Origin: Prauserella isguenensis
GTDB lineage: Bacteria > Actinomycetota > Actinomycetes > Mycobacteriales > Pseudonocardiaceae
Assembly (NCBI RefSeq): GCF_014191605.1
Contig: NZ_JACHWU010000004.1
Span: 1 to 64,000, forward strand
Length of the DNA: 64,000 nt
Direction: 5' to 3'
In this document: positions 46,524 through 54,313 of the stretch, one piece after another
Position numbering within the stretch: position 1 is the stretch's first letter
Layout of the letters: each line of letters opens with the position of its first letter
Notes under the pieces: model-generated
Databases searched by the model: none
What the model saw: only the letters and a program-made list of their open reading frames with translations
What the model was told of the DNA's origin: nothing
Program-made: the position numbers and the translations under genes

Positions 46524-47252
46524 TCAGAAGGGTGAGACCTGTTTCATGTGCTTGCCGGCGAGGTCCGAGATCCGCTGCAGCGGTCCGGTTCCCGTGCCTT
46601 CGGGCACGGTGAGTGCGAGGTAGACGGGCCGGTCCACGACGTACCAGGTGGCGCTCGGACTGGACTCGTCCGGCACGTGCAGCCACTGCACGCCGTTGAT
46701 CTGCCGCAGCGAGGACGTGCGTGTCAGTTCCGGCGGCCTGTCGAGGCCGCAGCGCAGCACCACCGGATTGTCGCGTCCCCATGCTGCGGCGGCGGGCGGC
46801 ACCGGTTCGGCGAGTTCGCGCCGCTCCAGCTGCTCGCCCGACGACGTCAACTCCTCGGGTACGGCCTCGAGCATTCCGCGGCATGCGTCGCTGCCCGCCT
46901 CCGGTGCGGGAATCGACACGAGCGGTAGCGGCCCCACGTCGCCGCCCGCCTGCGAGTCGTTGCCTGCGTCCGACCCGGCGCTCCGGCCGAACAGCCCGAC
47001 GGCCCCGACGCCCGCGACCAGGGCCACGGCGAGAGCGACGGCCGCGATGAGCACCTTCCGCGGCGGCGCACCGGTGTCGGTCGTGCCGGGAGCGGGCGTG
47101 GCGGCGCTGCTTACCTCCGAATCGTCGGCGGGTGAGGTTCCGCCGACAGGGCTGCCGACAGGGGCGTCGGCAGGAGTGGCGTCGTCAGGTGCGGCATCGG
47201 CGTTGTCGCCGGACCGGTCCGCCCGGCCGGGCGTGTCGGAGCTGTCGGTCAT
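46524..47252 (-). CDS. DUF3515 membrane-anchored protein
   Basis: A 242-residue actinobacterial protein: a disordered acidic cytoplasmic N-terminus of about 65 residues, one transmembrane helix (VLIAAVALAVALVAGVGAVGL), then an extracytoplasmic DUF3515 domain with two conserved cysteines (DACRGMLEAVPEEL and VVLRCGLDRP) that may form a disulfide, and VQWLHVPDESSPSATWYVVDR. The gene lies between ddl and thiL as Rv2980 does in M. tuberculosis, which suggests an envelope role, but no function is established. Confidence 0.9.
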   Translation of the reverse strand: MTDSSDTPGRADRSGDNADAAPDDATPADAPVGSPVGGTSPADDSEVSSAATPAPGTTDTGAPPRKVLIAAVALAVALVAGVGAVGLFGRSAGSDAGNDSQAGGDVGPLPLVSIPAPEAGSDACRGMLEAVPEELTSSGEQLERRELAEPVPPAAAAWGRDNPVVLRCGLDRPPELTRTSSLRQINGVQWLHVPDESSPSATWYVVDRPVYLALTVPEGTGTGPLQRISDLAGKHMKQVSPF

Positions 47253-47325
47253 GCGGTGATGTCGGTCCTCGGTGTCGGTCGTCCCCGGTACGGATCACCC
47301 TGCGGCCTGTCGCGGGTGGGACCCG

Positions 47326-47565
47326 TCACTGGGCCAGGTGCACCACCGGGCAGGTCAGTGTTCGGGTGATGCCGTCGACGTTCTGGACGTTGGCGACCAC
47401 GAGCTGGCCGAGGTCGTCGACGTTGTCGGCCTCCGCGCGGACGATGACGTCGTACGGGCCGGTGACGTCCTCGGAGCTGGCCACTCCGGGCAGTTCGGCG
47501 ATCTTGGCGGCCACCGACGCGGCCTTGCCGACCTCGGTCTGGATGAGGATGTATGCGTGCACCAC
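47326..47565 (-). CDS. Stand-alone Lrp/AsnC ligand-binding domain protein
   Basis: A 79-residue protein consisting only of the RAM (ACT-like) ligand-binding domain of Lrp/AsnC regulators: HAYILIQTEVGKAASVAAKI, LPGVASSEDVTGPYDVIV and the end strand ITRTLTCPVVHL. There is no DNA-binding domain. Such proteins form dimer-based rings that bind amino acids and may modulate other Lrp proteins. GTG 47565 has AAGGGA upstream. It precedes DUF3515 on the same strand by 73 bp and is divergent from thiL. Confidence 0.9.
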   Translation of the reverse strand: MVHAYILIQTEVGKAASVAAKIAELPGVASSEDVTGPYDVIVRAEADNVDDLGQLVVANVQNVDGITRTLTCPVVHLAQ

Positions 47566-47655
47566 GGCGCGTCCCTTCGTCCGTTTCGGCCCCCGTGGGC
47601 CCAAGATAGGTAACGTCGCTGCAACGTACCGCAGGTGGGGCACCGGAGGTGTTGT

Positions 47656-48654
47656 GTGGAGGGCAGGGACAGCGGCAGAGCCGCGGAAGACGGAGCAGGG
47701 CAGGACGTGGGCGGCACCGTGGCCGACGTCGGCGAGTTCGGCTTGATCCGCGAGGTCACGGGCCGGCAGCAGCAGCCCGTCGGCACGGTCGTCGGACCCG
47801 GCGACGACGCGGCCGTGGTGTCGGCGCCGGACGGACGCGTGGTGATCAGCACGGACATGCTGGTGCAGGGCGTGCACTTCCGCCTCGACTGGTCCAGTCC
47901 CGAGCAGGTCGGCCACAAGGCCGCCGCGGTGAATCTGGCCGACATCGCCGCCATGGGCGCGACGCCGACGTCGCTCGTGGTCGGCTTCGGCTGTCCGGCC
48001 GACACCGACGCCGCCGTCGCGACCGGCATCTCCGACGGACTGACGGCGGAGGCCGCGCGCGTGGGCGCGGGCGTCGTGGGCGGCGACGTGGTGCGGTCGG
48101 ACCAGTTGGTCGTCAGCGTCACAGCGATCGGTGACCTCGGCGGTCGCGCGCCGGTGACGCGCTCGGGTGCACGGCCGGGCCACATCGTCGCGGTGTGCGG
48201 CAAGCTGGGCTGGGCGGCCGCCGGACTCGCCGTGCTGGGCAGGGGTTTCCGCTCGCCGGTGGGTGTGGTCAACGCCCAGCGAGCGCCGGAACCGCCGTAC
48301 ACCGCGGGCCTCGCGGCGGCCGACGCGGGCGCCACCGCGATGATCGACATCTCCGACGGGCTCCTCGCCGACCTCTCGCACCTGGCCGAGGAATCCGGTG
48401 TCGGCATCGACATCACGTCCGAGTCGCTCGAGGTGGACCGCAAGCTCGTCGACGTCGCGGGTGCGCTCGGTGCCGACCCGATGCGGTGGGTGCTCACGGG
48501 TGGGGAGGATCACGCACTCGTGGCGACGTTCCCGTCGTTCGTGGACCTTCCCCAGGGCTGGCGGCAGATCGGCACCGTGCTGATGCCCGACACCGGCGTC
48601 ACCGTCGACGGCAAGCCCTACGACGGCGACATCGGATGGGAACACTGGCGCTGA
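47656..48654 (+). CDS. thiL: Thiamine-monophosphate kinase
   Basis: A 332-residue PurM-like kinase that phosphorylates thiamine monophosphate to thiamine diphosphate, the last step of ThDP synthesis. The N-terminal GPGDDAAVV, the metal-binding ISTDMLVQGVHF, NLADIAAMGATPTSLVVG, the GGDVVRSDQLVVSVTAIG strand pair and MIDISDGLLADLSHL are characteristic. GTG 47656 has GGAGG 6 nt upstream; a start seven codons earlier is less likely. ThDP is the cofactor of IlvB in this window, but there is no direct linkage. Confidence 0.96.
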   Translation: MEGRDSGRAAEDGAGQDVGGTVADVGEFGLIREVTGRQQQPVGTVVGPGDDAAVVSAPDGRVVISTDMLVQGVHFRLDWSSPEQVGHKAAAVNLADIAAMGATPTSLVVGFGCPADTDAAVATGISDGLTAEAARVGAGVVGGDVVRSDQLVVSVTAIGDLGGRAPVTRSGARPGHIVAVCGKLGWAAAGLAVLGRGFRSPVGVVNAQRAPEPPYTAGLAAADAGATAMIDISDGLLADLSHLAEESGVGIDITSESLEVDRKLVDVAGALGADPMRWVLTGGEDHALVATFPSFVDLPQGWRQIGTVLMPDTGVTVDGKPYDGDIGWEHWR

Positions 48655-48664
48655 ATCGGGTTAC

Positions 48665-49147
48665 ATGGAGCTCGTGGACATTCACGTGCTCGCCTTCGAC
48701 CACCCCGATTCGACCAAGCTGATCGACCTCGTCCAACAGGAGTACGTCAGTCGCTACGGCGACCCCGACGTGACGCCCGTCGACCCGGCGGAGTTCGCGC
48801 CCCCGCAGGGGATCTTCCTCGTCGGTTACCGCGATGACGTCCCCGTCGCCTGCGGCGGGTGGCGCGCACACGCCACCGACGAAGGGTCACTGCGCGCGGG
48901 GGACGCCGAGATCAAGCGCATGTTCGTCGTCGACGGCGAGCGCGGCCGCGGTCACGCGCGCGCCATGCTGGCCGCACTCGAACGCACCGCGGCCGAGCAC
49001 GAGTGCGGGCGCATCGTTCTCGAAACCGGGTACAAACAGCCCGAGGCCATCGCGTTGTACCGTTCGTCGGGCTACTACGAGATCGAGAAGTTCGGCGTGT
49101 ACGCCCAGGACCCGATCAGCGTGTGCATGGCGAAGGAACTGGAGTAA
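48665..49147 (+). CDS. GNAT-family N-acetyltransferase
   Basis: A 160-residue GCN5-related acetyltransferase. The acetyl-CoA pyrophosphate loop appears as KRMFVVDGERGRGHARAML, followed by CGRIVLETGYKQPEAIALY and the GYYEIEKFGVY block typical of the subgroup that acetylates small amines or protein N-termini. Target unknown. It starts 10 nt after thiL and is followed 5 nt later by the carbonic anhydrase-like gene, so thiL-GNAT-gammaCA form one operon. Confidence 0.9.
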   Translation: MELVDIHVLAFDHPDSTKLIDLVQQEYVSRYGDPDVTPVDPAEFAPPQGIFLVGYRDDVPVACGGWRAHATDEGSLRAGDAEIKRMFVVDGERGRGHARAMLAALERTAAEHECGRIVLETGYKQPEAIALYRSSGYYEIEKFGVYAQDPISVCMAKELE

Positions 49148-49152
49148 CCCGC

Positions 49153-49674
49153 ATGGCGATCTACGCGCTCGGTGACCTCGAACCCGACATCCATCCCGAC
49201 GCGTGGGTGCACCCGGACGCGACGCTGATCGGCGACGTGCGCCTCGGCGCCGAGGCGTCGATCTGGCCGCAGACCGTGCTGCGCGCCGACAACGACCGCA
49301 TCGAGGTCGGCGCGCGCTCCAATATCCAGGACGGCTGTATCGTCCACGTCGCCAAGGGCCAGCCCACCGTCCTCGGTCCGGGATCGGCGATCGGCCACAA
49401 CGTCCACGTCGAAGGCGCGACGATCGGCACGGGGTGCCTGCTCGCGTCCGGTTCCGTCGTGCTGAACGGCACGGTCGTCGAGGACGGAGGCGTGGTCGGC
49501 GCGGGAGCCGTCGTGTCGTACCGCGGGCACGTTCCGACCGGGCACATCGCCCTCGGCGTACCGGCCAGGACGCGGGAGAACACCTCGTTGGACGCCGACG
49601 CGATCGCGCGCATCGTCGACGGCTACGTCGAGCGCGCGAAGCGGTACCGGGCCGAGTTGCGCAGGCTCGACTGA
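49153..49674 (+). CDS. Gamma carbonic anhydrase-like hexapeptide-repeat protein
   Basis: A 173-residue left-handed beta-helix protein of the gamma-CA/YrdA group. Hexapeptide turns run from DAWVHPDATLIGDV through GAVVSYRGHVP, followed by a C-terminal helix. Of the three zinc histidines, His65 (IVHVA) and His82 (IGHNV) are in place, but the third position, normally His in GHNxxLHG, is Glu87 here (GHNVHVEG), with His85 nearby. The enzyme may bind another metal, use His85, or lack carbonic anhydrase activity. ATG 49153 lies 5 nt after the GNAT gene. Confidence 0.9.
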   Translation: MAIYALGDLEPDIHPDAWVHPDATLIGDVRLGAEASIWPQTVLRADNDRIEVGARSNIQDGCIVHVAKGQPTVLGPGSAIGHNVHVEGATIGTGCLLASGSVVLNGTVVEDGGVVGAGAVVSYRGHVPTGHIALGVPARTRENTSLDADAIARIVDGYVERAKRYRAELRRLD

Positions 49675-49713
49675 CCGTGAGACCGGATTCACCGGCGCGC
49701 TAGAGTCCGGGCC

Positions 49714-50406
49714 GTGACTTCCACGGGTACTTCGGGACGCGAGCTGACCGATGTCGTCGAGGCGGGCTGGGCCGAGGCCCTTGCGCCGGTCGCGGACACC
49801 ATCGGCGCGATGGGGGAGTTCCTGCGCGCCGAGATAGCCGCGGGACGCACCTACCTGCCCTCGGGTGAGCACATCCTGCGCGCGTTCCAGCAGCCGCTCG
49901 CCGACGTGCGCGTGCTGATCGTCGGCCAGGACCCGTATCCGACGCCCGGACATCCGATCGGCCTGTGCTTCGCCGTCGCCCCGGACGTGCGCCCGCTGCC
50001 GAAGAGCCTGGTCAACATCTACAAGGAGTACTGCGAGGACCTCGGGCATCCGATGCCGTCCAACGGTGATCTGACGCCGTGGACCCGGCAGGGCGTGCTG
50101 TTGCTGAACCGGTCGCTCACGGTGCAGCCGGGCAAGCCCAATTCGCACCAGGGCAAGGGCTGGGAGCAGGTGACCGAGCAGGCGATCCGCGCGCTCGCCG
50201 CTCGTGACCAGCCGCTCGTGGCGGTCCTGTGGGGCAGCAACGCGCGCAAGCTCAAGCCGCTCATCGGGGCAGAGCGGTGCATCGAGTCTGTGCATCCGAG
50301 CCCGCTGTCGGCGCACAACGGCTTCTTCGGGTCGAGGCCGTTCAGTCGCGCCAACGACCTTCTCCAGGCGCAGGGCGCCGACCCGGTCGACTGGCGCCTC
50401 CCGTAA
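49714..50406 (+). CDS. ung: Uracil-DNA glycosylase
   Basis: A 230-residue family 1 glycosylase that excises uracil from DNA. The catalytic water-activating loop [19 protein letters not shown], the uracil-binding LLLNRSLTV strand and the DNA-intercalation loop [16 protein letters not shown] are all intact. GTG 49714 has TAGAGT (49701-49706) 7 nt upstream and no Shine-Dalgarno: a leaderless start. It follows the gammaCA gene by 39 bp and keeps the thiL-ung neighbourhood seen in mycobacteria. Confidence 0.97.
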   Translation: MTSTGTSGRELTDVVEAGWAEALAPVADTIGAMGEFLRAEIAAGRTYLPSGEHILRAFQQPLADVRVLIVGQDPYPTPGHPIGLCFAVAPDVRPLPKSLVNIYKEYCEDLGHPMPSNGDLTPWTRQGVLLLNRSLTVQPGKPNSHQGKGWEQVTEQAIRALAARDQPLVAVLWGSNARKLKPLIGAERCIESVHPSPLSAHNGFFGSRPFSRANDLLQAQGADPVDWRLP

Positions 50407-50436
50407 CGACTCCCGCATGTCCTGGTTCGACGGGCC

Positions 50437-50510
50437 CGTGTTGCGGGTTCAGGGGATCGTGTTGCGGATTCCGGGGGCCGTGTTGCGGGTTCAGGGGGCG
50501 TGTGCACCCG
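50437..50510 (-). repeat. 21-bp tandem repeat array, locus B (3.5 units, inverted)
   Basis: CGTGTTGCGG begins at 50437, 50458 and 50479, exactly 21 bp apart, with a partial unit at 50499. Read on the minus strand the units are GAAYCCGCAACACG cores, the same family as loci A and C. The minus-strand sequence beyond the array, GGGGATACCTGCGGGTGCA, also matches the flank of locus C. Confidence 0.9.
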
Positions 50511-50624
50511 CAGGTATCCCCACCCCGCCCCGCGCGGCTCCGCACCGCCGCCCCTCCCCGAGAGTTGGTACCGAGCCGGGACGCGATCGCGAGCGCCTGC
50601 GCGGGGCCTCGTCGTGCGCCGGGC

Positions 50625-51131
50625 TCAGCGGCCGGCGCCGGCGGCGCGGCGTCGGTGGGCGGCGACCTTGTGCCGGTTGAGACAGGTCGTTGAGCAGAAC
50701 CGGCGCCGGCCCGCGGGGGAGGAATCGGCGTAGACGTCGACGCAGTTCGAGGCGCTGCAGGTGCCGAGCCGACCCGGGTCGTGTCGTAGGAGCCACGCCA
50801 GCACGGTCGTCGCGAGGGCGGCGGGTAGCAGGTCGGCGGGGTCGTCCACGGCCCATCGCAGGCCGTCGGCCGCCGCGACCGGAGTCGGCCGCAGGGACTG
50901 CAACAGCTCGTTGAGGCGCTCAGCGGACGGGTCTGCGGCGAACAGCGGGTGGATCGCGTTGGCGGCGGCGACGAGACCGTCGACGTCGGGCAGAGGTCCG
51001 GTCCAGGTCAGCAGCTCCGCGGCGTCGGGGTAGGCGGTGTGTTGCTCGCCTGCGGCGTCGCGGGCCGCGTCGGCGAACTCGTTCACGAACTCGACCACGC
51101 CGCGCATCTCGAGCACGGGAACATCCGGCAT
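50625..51131 (-). CDS. CGNR zinc-finger domain protein
   Basis: A 168-residue protein with an N-terminal helical stress-sensing (DUF1470/ABATE-like) region (VVEFVNEFADAARD, AELLTWTGPLPD) and a C-terminal CGNR zinc finger: GTCSASNCVDVYAD followed by RRRFCSTTCLNRHKV, where CLNR replaces the usual CGNR. The basic tail suggests nucleic-acid binding; such proteins are thought to be transcription factors. ATG 51131 has TAGTGT 6 nt upstream on its strand, so it is leaderless and divergent from the LysE gene, with interleaved promoters. Confidence 0.9.
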   Translation of the reverse strand: MPDVPVLEMRGVVEFVNEFADAARDAAGEQHTAYPDAAELLTWTGPLPDVDGLVAAANAIHPLFAADPSAERLNELLQSLRPTPVAAADGLRWAVDDPADLLPAALATTVLAWLLRHDPGRLGTCSASNCVDVYADSSPAGRRRFCSTTCLNRHKVAAHRRRAAGAGR

Positions 51132-51192
51132 CTCGTCACACTAACCCGTTGCGCCGTGTCATGGGGTTACGCGCCAGGTAACCTGATCAACT

Positions 51193-51825
51193 ATGTCTTC
51201 CGGTTACATCGATGTCGGGGTGCTGCCCGCGTTCCTGGGAGCGGTCGTCGTGCTGATGGTCGTGCCGGGGCCCGACATGGCGTTCATGGTCGCCACCGGC
51301 TTGCGCGACGGCCGGCGCGCGGCGGCGCGGGCGGCGTTCGGCATCACCGCGGGCGTCAGCGTGTACGTCGTGCTGACGGCCCTCGGTCTCGGTGCGCTCC
51401 TCGCCGCGATGCCGCAGGTCGGCGATGTGATCCGGCTGTGCGGAGCCGTGTACCTCGGCTGCCTGGCGTGGACGACCTGGCGCAGTGCCGGCGCGCCGGT
51501 CGCGGTCGACGCCGCGCCGCAGCCGCGGGCGTTCCGGCGTGGCTTCCTCGTGAATCTGTCGAACCCGAAGATCCTGCTATTCTTCACCGCGTTCCTGCCG
51601 CAGTTCCTGGGCGACGCCGCGGCGAATCCGGCGTTGCAGCTGCTCCTGCTCGGCCTGCTGCTGCAGGTGACCGGCCTGGTTGTGGACCTCGTCACCGGCC
51701 AGCTGGCGGGTGCGGTCCGTGAGCGGGTGTTGGAGCGGCCACGGGTGCGCACGGCGTTCGAACGGCTCGCGGCGACCGTCTACGGAGCGTTGGCCGCCGC
51801 ACTGGTCGCCGACTCCCTGCGCTGA
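51193..51825 (+). CDS. LysE-family amino acid exporter
   Basis: A 210-residue membrane protein of the LysE/RhtB family with about six hydrophobic helices. The VVPGPDMAFMVATGLRDGRRA block and FRRGFLVNLSNPKILLFFTAFLPQF-like segment with its conserved NPK are diagnostic. Such proteins export lysine, threonine, homoserine or related metabolites; which one is unknown. ATG 51193 has TAACCT (51179-51184) 8 nt upstream and no Shine-Dalgarno. The divergent CGNR protein is a possible regulator. Confidence 0.92.
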   Translation: MSSGYIDVGVLPAFLGAVVVLMVVPGPDMAFMVATGLRDGRRAAARAAFGITAGVSVYVVLTALGLGALLAAMPQVGDVIRLCGAVYLGCLAWTTWRSAGAPVAVDAAPQPRAFRRGFLVNLSNPKILLFFTAFLPQFLGDAAANPALQLLLLGLLLQVTGLVVDLVTGQLAGAVRERVLERPRVRTAFERLAATVYGALAAALVADSLR

Positions 51826-51957
51826 CGCCGGCCCCGAGCGCAGACGCTCGCGACTGAATCCAGGCTCAGTGGCGCACTCCCGGAGGGTAGCGGTGCACAC
51901 ACGCGCCGGGCGGCGGTGGGGATCCGCGTGCGGCGGAGGCGGGGACACCTGCGGGTG

Positions 51958-52069
51958 CAACACGCCCTCCGGAAGCCGCAACACGATCCCCTGGACCCGC
52001 AACACGGTCCCCGGAATCCGCAACGCGATCCCCTGGACCCGCAACACGGGCCCCGGAAGCCGCAACACG
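51958..52069 (+). repeat. 21-bp tandem repeat array, locus C (6 units)
   Basis: CAACACG (CAACGCG in unit 4) occurs at 51958, 51979, 52000, 52021, 52042 and 52063, an exact 21-bp period. Units alternate between CCCCTGGACCCGCAACACG and CCCCGGAAKCCGCAACACG forms. The array fills most of the 331-bp gap between the LysE gene and rpmB; the rest of the gap holds only the terminator at 52100-52135. Confidence 0.92.
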
Positions 52070-52099
52070 CGGGGTCGAGTGCAGGACACGCGCACAGCA

Positions 52100-52135
52100 C
52101 GGAGCCCCGAGGATCAGTTGATCCCCGGGGCTCCG
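52100..52135. terminator. Bidirectional terminator between lysE and rpmB
   Basis: CGGAGCCCC (52100-52108) pairs with GGGGCTCCG (52127-52135), and inside it GGATCA pairs with TGATCC; only a two-base internal mismatch interrupts the stem. It follows both convergent genes. Confidence 0.88.
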
Positions 52136-52156
52136 AGAGCTTCGTATTCTGAGGCG

Positions 52157-52348
52157 TCAGCCCCGAACGACCTTGCCGGCCTTCAGGCAGGAAGTGCACA
52201 CGTTCATGCGCTTCTTCTGGGAAAGCCCGAGCTTCGCGTGCACGGTCTGGATATTCGGGTTCCACCGGCGGTTGGTCTTCCGGTGAGAGTGCGAGACCGA
52301 CTTGCCGAAGCCCGGCCCCTTGCCACAGACGTCGCACACGGCAGCCAC
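52157..52348 (-). CDS. rpmB: Ribosomal protein L28 (zinc-binding form)
   Basis: A 63-residue large-subunit ribosomal protein. [32 protein letters not shown] and [13 protein letters not shown] identify it. Two CxxC pairs (Cys5/Cys8 and Cys51/Cys54) make it the zinc-containing (C+) form, so a zinc-free paralogue may exist elsewhere under Zur control. GTG 52348 has GAGGAG 9 nt upstream. It is divergent from the DAK2 gene, the usual rpmB-DAK2-recG order of actinobacteria. Confidence 0.98.
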   Translation of the reverse strand: MAAVCDVCGKGPGFGKSVSHSHRKTNRRWNPNIQTVHAKLGLSQKKRMNVCTSCLKAGKVVRG

Positions 52349-52495
52349 GTCGAACACTCCTCGAGAAAGTAGGTAAACACAATCCACCCGGGAATGCCGG
52401 GCATCTCGAACAGGGTAGCCGGTGCGTTCACCACGGCTCCATCCGGGTCGATACGCTCGCGTCGAACCCACCTTTCCCCTGCAGGAGGATACGCG

Positions 52496-54172
52496 GTGCA
52501 CTCCCTGGACGCGGCGGCCGTGCGCGCGTGGGCGGGAGCCTGCGTACGGAGCCTCGAGGAGCTGCGCGCCGACATCAACGGCATCAACGTGTACCCGGTC
52601 GCCGACGCGGACACCGGCTCGAACCTGCTCCACACGGTCACAGCCGCGTACACCGCTCTCACCGAGCGTCCCGAGGTCGCGTGCGCGGGTGAGGCGTTGC
52701 GGGTGCTGGCCGGCGGTGCGGTCGCGGCGGCGCGCGGCAACTCCGGGGTGATCCTGTCGCAGGTACTGCGGGGATTCGCCGAGTCGGCGGGGGACACCAC
52801 GGCTCTCGACGGCCCGGCCCTCGCCGCGGCCCTGCAGCACGCGGACGCACGTGCGACGGGAGCCGTCGCCCGGCCCGTCGCGGGGACGATGCTGAGCGTG
52901 TTGCACGCCGTCGGCACGGCGGTCGCAGCGACCGCCGGTGGCGCCCGCACCACCCCCGACACCTCCACCCCCGACACCTCCACCCCCGACACCTCCACCC
53001 CAGTACCGACGGCCGACGACGGCGCCCCGGTGGCGCTCGACGTCGTGGCATGCACGGCCGCCCGGACCGCTGCCGAAGCGCTGGCGGAGACCCCGCGGCA
53101 GTTGGCCGCGCTGGCGGCGGCGGGCGTGGTCGACGCGGGCGGCAGGGGACTGGTGGCCGTGCTGGACGCACTCGCCGCCGTCGTCGCGGGGGAGGCGGCC
53201 GCCGCGACGCCCCGTCCCGTTGCCGCGACCTCGGCCCTGCCCGCGCCGCAGGCGTGGGAGGTGATGTATCTGCTGGCGGACCTGGACCCCGCTGCCGAGG
53301 ACGCCGCGCTCGTGACTCTGCGCCGTGATCTGGCGGAACTCGGCGACAGTGTCACCGTCGCCGGGGACGGAGCGGGCAACCACGCCGTGCACGTCCACTG
53401 CGACGACATCGGCGCCGCGTTGGAGGCGGGGCTGCGTCACGGCAGGCCGCACCGGGTCCGGGTCGAGCCGCTCATGACGCCCGCGCCGCCGGAGAGCACC
53501 GCCGCCGATCGCGCCGTCGTGGCCGTGCTTCGTGGTGACGGGGTGGTCGAGCTGGTCGGTGGCGAGGGAGTACCGGTGCTGGCCGTGGCCCCGGGAGTGG
53601 AGCCGACGACGGAGGAGCTGCTCGGCCTCGTCGGGGAGGTCGCCGCCGAGCACGTGACGCTCGTGCCCGGCGACGTGGATCTGACGGCGGCGGCCGAACG
53701 CGCGGTGGGGCACCCTGTGCTGGCGGAGCGGGATGTGGTCGTCGTGCCGTGTGCGTCGCCCGCCCAGGCGCTGGCGGCGCTGGCGGTGCACGATCCCGAG
53801 CGACGGGCGAGCGCCGACGTCGTCGCGATGGCGGAGGCCGCGGCCGCCACTCGGCGGGGCGACATCGTCGTCGCGGGCGAGGACGCGCTCACGTGGGTGG
53901 GCCAGGTGCGTGCAGGCGACGTGCTGGGGCTCGTCGACGGCGAGGTCGTGCGGATCGGCGAGGCCGGCGCCGTCCTCGACGCGGCGATCGACGTGCTGGA
54001 GCGCATGCTGGCCGTCGGCGGGGAACTCGTCACCGTCCTCGCCGGAGTCGACGCACCGGGGGACGTCGAGGACGTACTGGCGGAGCGGTTGCGCGTCGGT
54101 CATCCGGAGGTCGAACTGGTGTGCTACTACGGTGGGCAGTCCGACGCGGTGCTGCTGATGGGTGTGGAGTGA
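52496..54172 (+). CDS. DAK2 domain (FakA/YloV-like) kinase protein
   Basis: A 558-residue protein with an N-terminal DhaL/DAK2 kinase domain (residues 1-200; [18 protein letters not shown] carries the metal-binding Asp residues, [17 protein letters not shown] follows) and a C-terminal FakA-type region ending in [19 protein letters not shown]. In Firmicutes FakA with a DegV-type FakB phosphorylates fatty acids; a similar role here is inference. An Ala-rich insert around residue 150 contains three in-frame 15-bp repeats (Thr-Pro-Asp-Thr-Ser). GTG 52496 has AGGAGGA upstream and TACGCT lies at 52452-52457. It is linked to recG. Confidence 0.92.
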   Translation: MHSLDAAAVRAWAGACVRSLEELRADINGINVYPVADADTGSNLLHTVTAAYTALTERPEVACAGEALRVLAGGAVAAARGNSGVILSQVLRGFAESAGDTTALDGPALAAALQHADARATGAVARPVAGTMLSVLHAVGTAVAATAGGARTTPDTSTPDTSTPDTSTPVPTADDGAPVALDVVACTAARTAAEALAETPRQLAALAAAGVVDAGGRGLVAVLDALAAVVAGEAAAATPRPVAATSALPAPQAWEVMYLLADLDPAAEDAALVTLRRDLAELGDSVTVAGDGAGNHAVHVHCDDIGAALEAGLRHGRPHRVRVEPLMTPAPPESTAADRAVVAVLRGDGVVELVGGEGVPVLAVAPGVEPTTEELLGLVGEVAAEHVTLVPGDVDLTAAAERAVGHPVLAERDVVVVPCASPAQALAALAVHDPERRASADVVAMAEAAAATRRGDIVVAGEDALTWVGQVRAGDVLGLVDGEVVRIGEAGAVLDAAIDVLERMLAVGGELVTVLAGVDAPGDVEDVLAERLRVGHPEVELVCYYGGQSDAVLLMGVE

Positions 54173-54312
54173 ACCGGGCCCCGGAAGCGGGAACACCGAT
54201 GCGGGCGTGGACGTGGGGACGGGGCCCCGACGACGGGGCCGCGACGACGTGGGGGACCGGGCCGCGACGGACGGGTCCCGATGGGCAGGGCGACGAACGG
54301 GCGGGCGAGTGA
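54169..54312 (+). CDS. Possible 47-residue ORF between the DAK2 gene and recG
   Basis: GTG 54169 overlaps the DAK2 stop by GTGA, and the TGA at 54310-54312 is 1 nt before the recG ATG, so the ORF fits the operon exactly. The predicted peptide (starting [19 protein letters not shown]) is rich in Gly, Arg, Thr and Trp with no recognised domain. It may simply be a spacer whose translation couples recG to the upstream gene. Confidence 0.3.
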   Translation: MNRAPEAGTPMRAWTWGRGPDDGAATTWGTGPRRTGPDGQGDERAGE

Positions 54313-54313
54313 C

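Noticed and set aside
51958-52069. CRISPR array
   Set aside because: The 21-bp units are contiguous with no unique spacers, and no cas genes are nearby.
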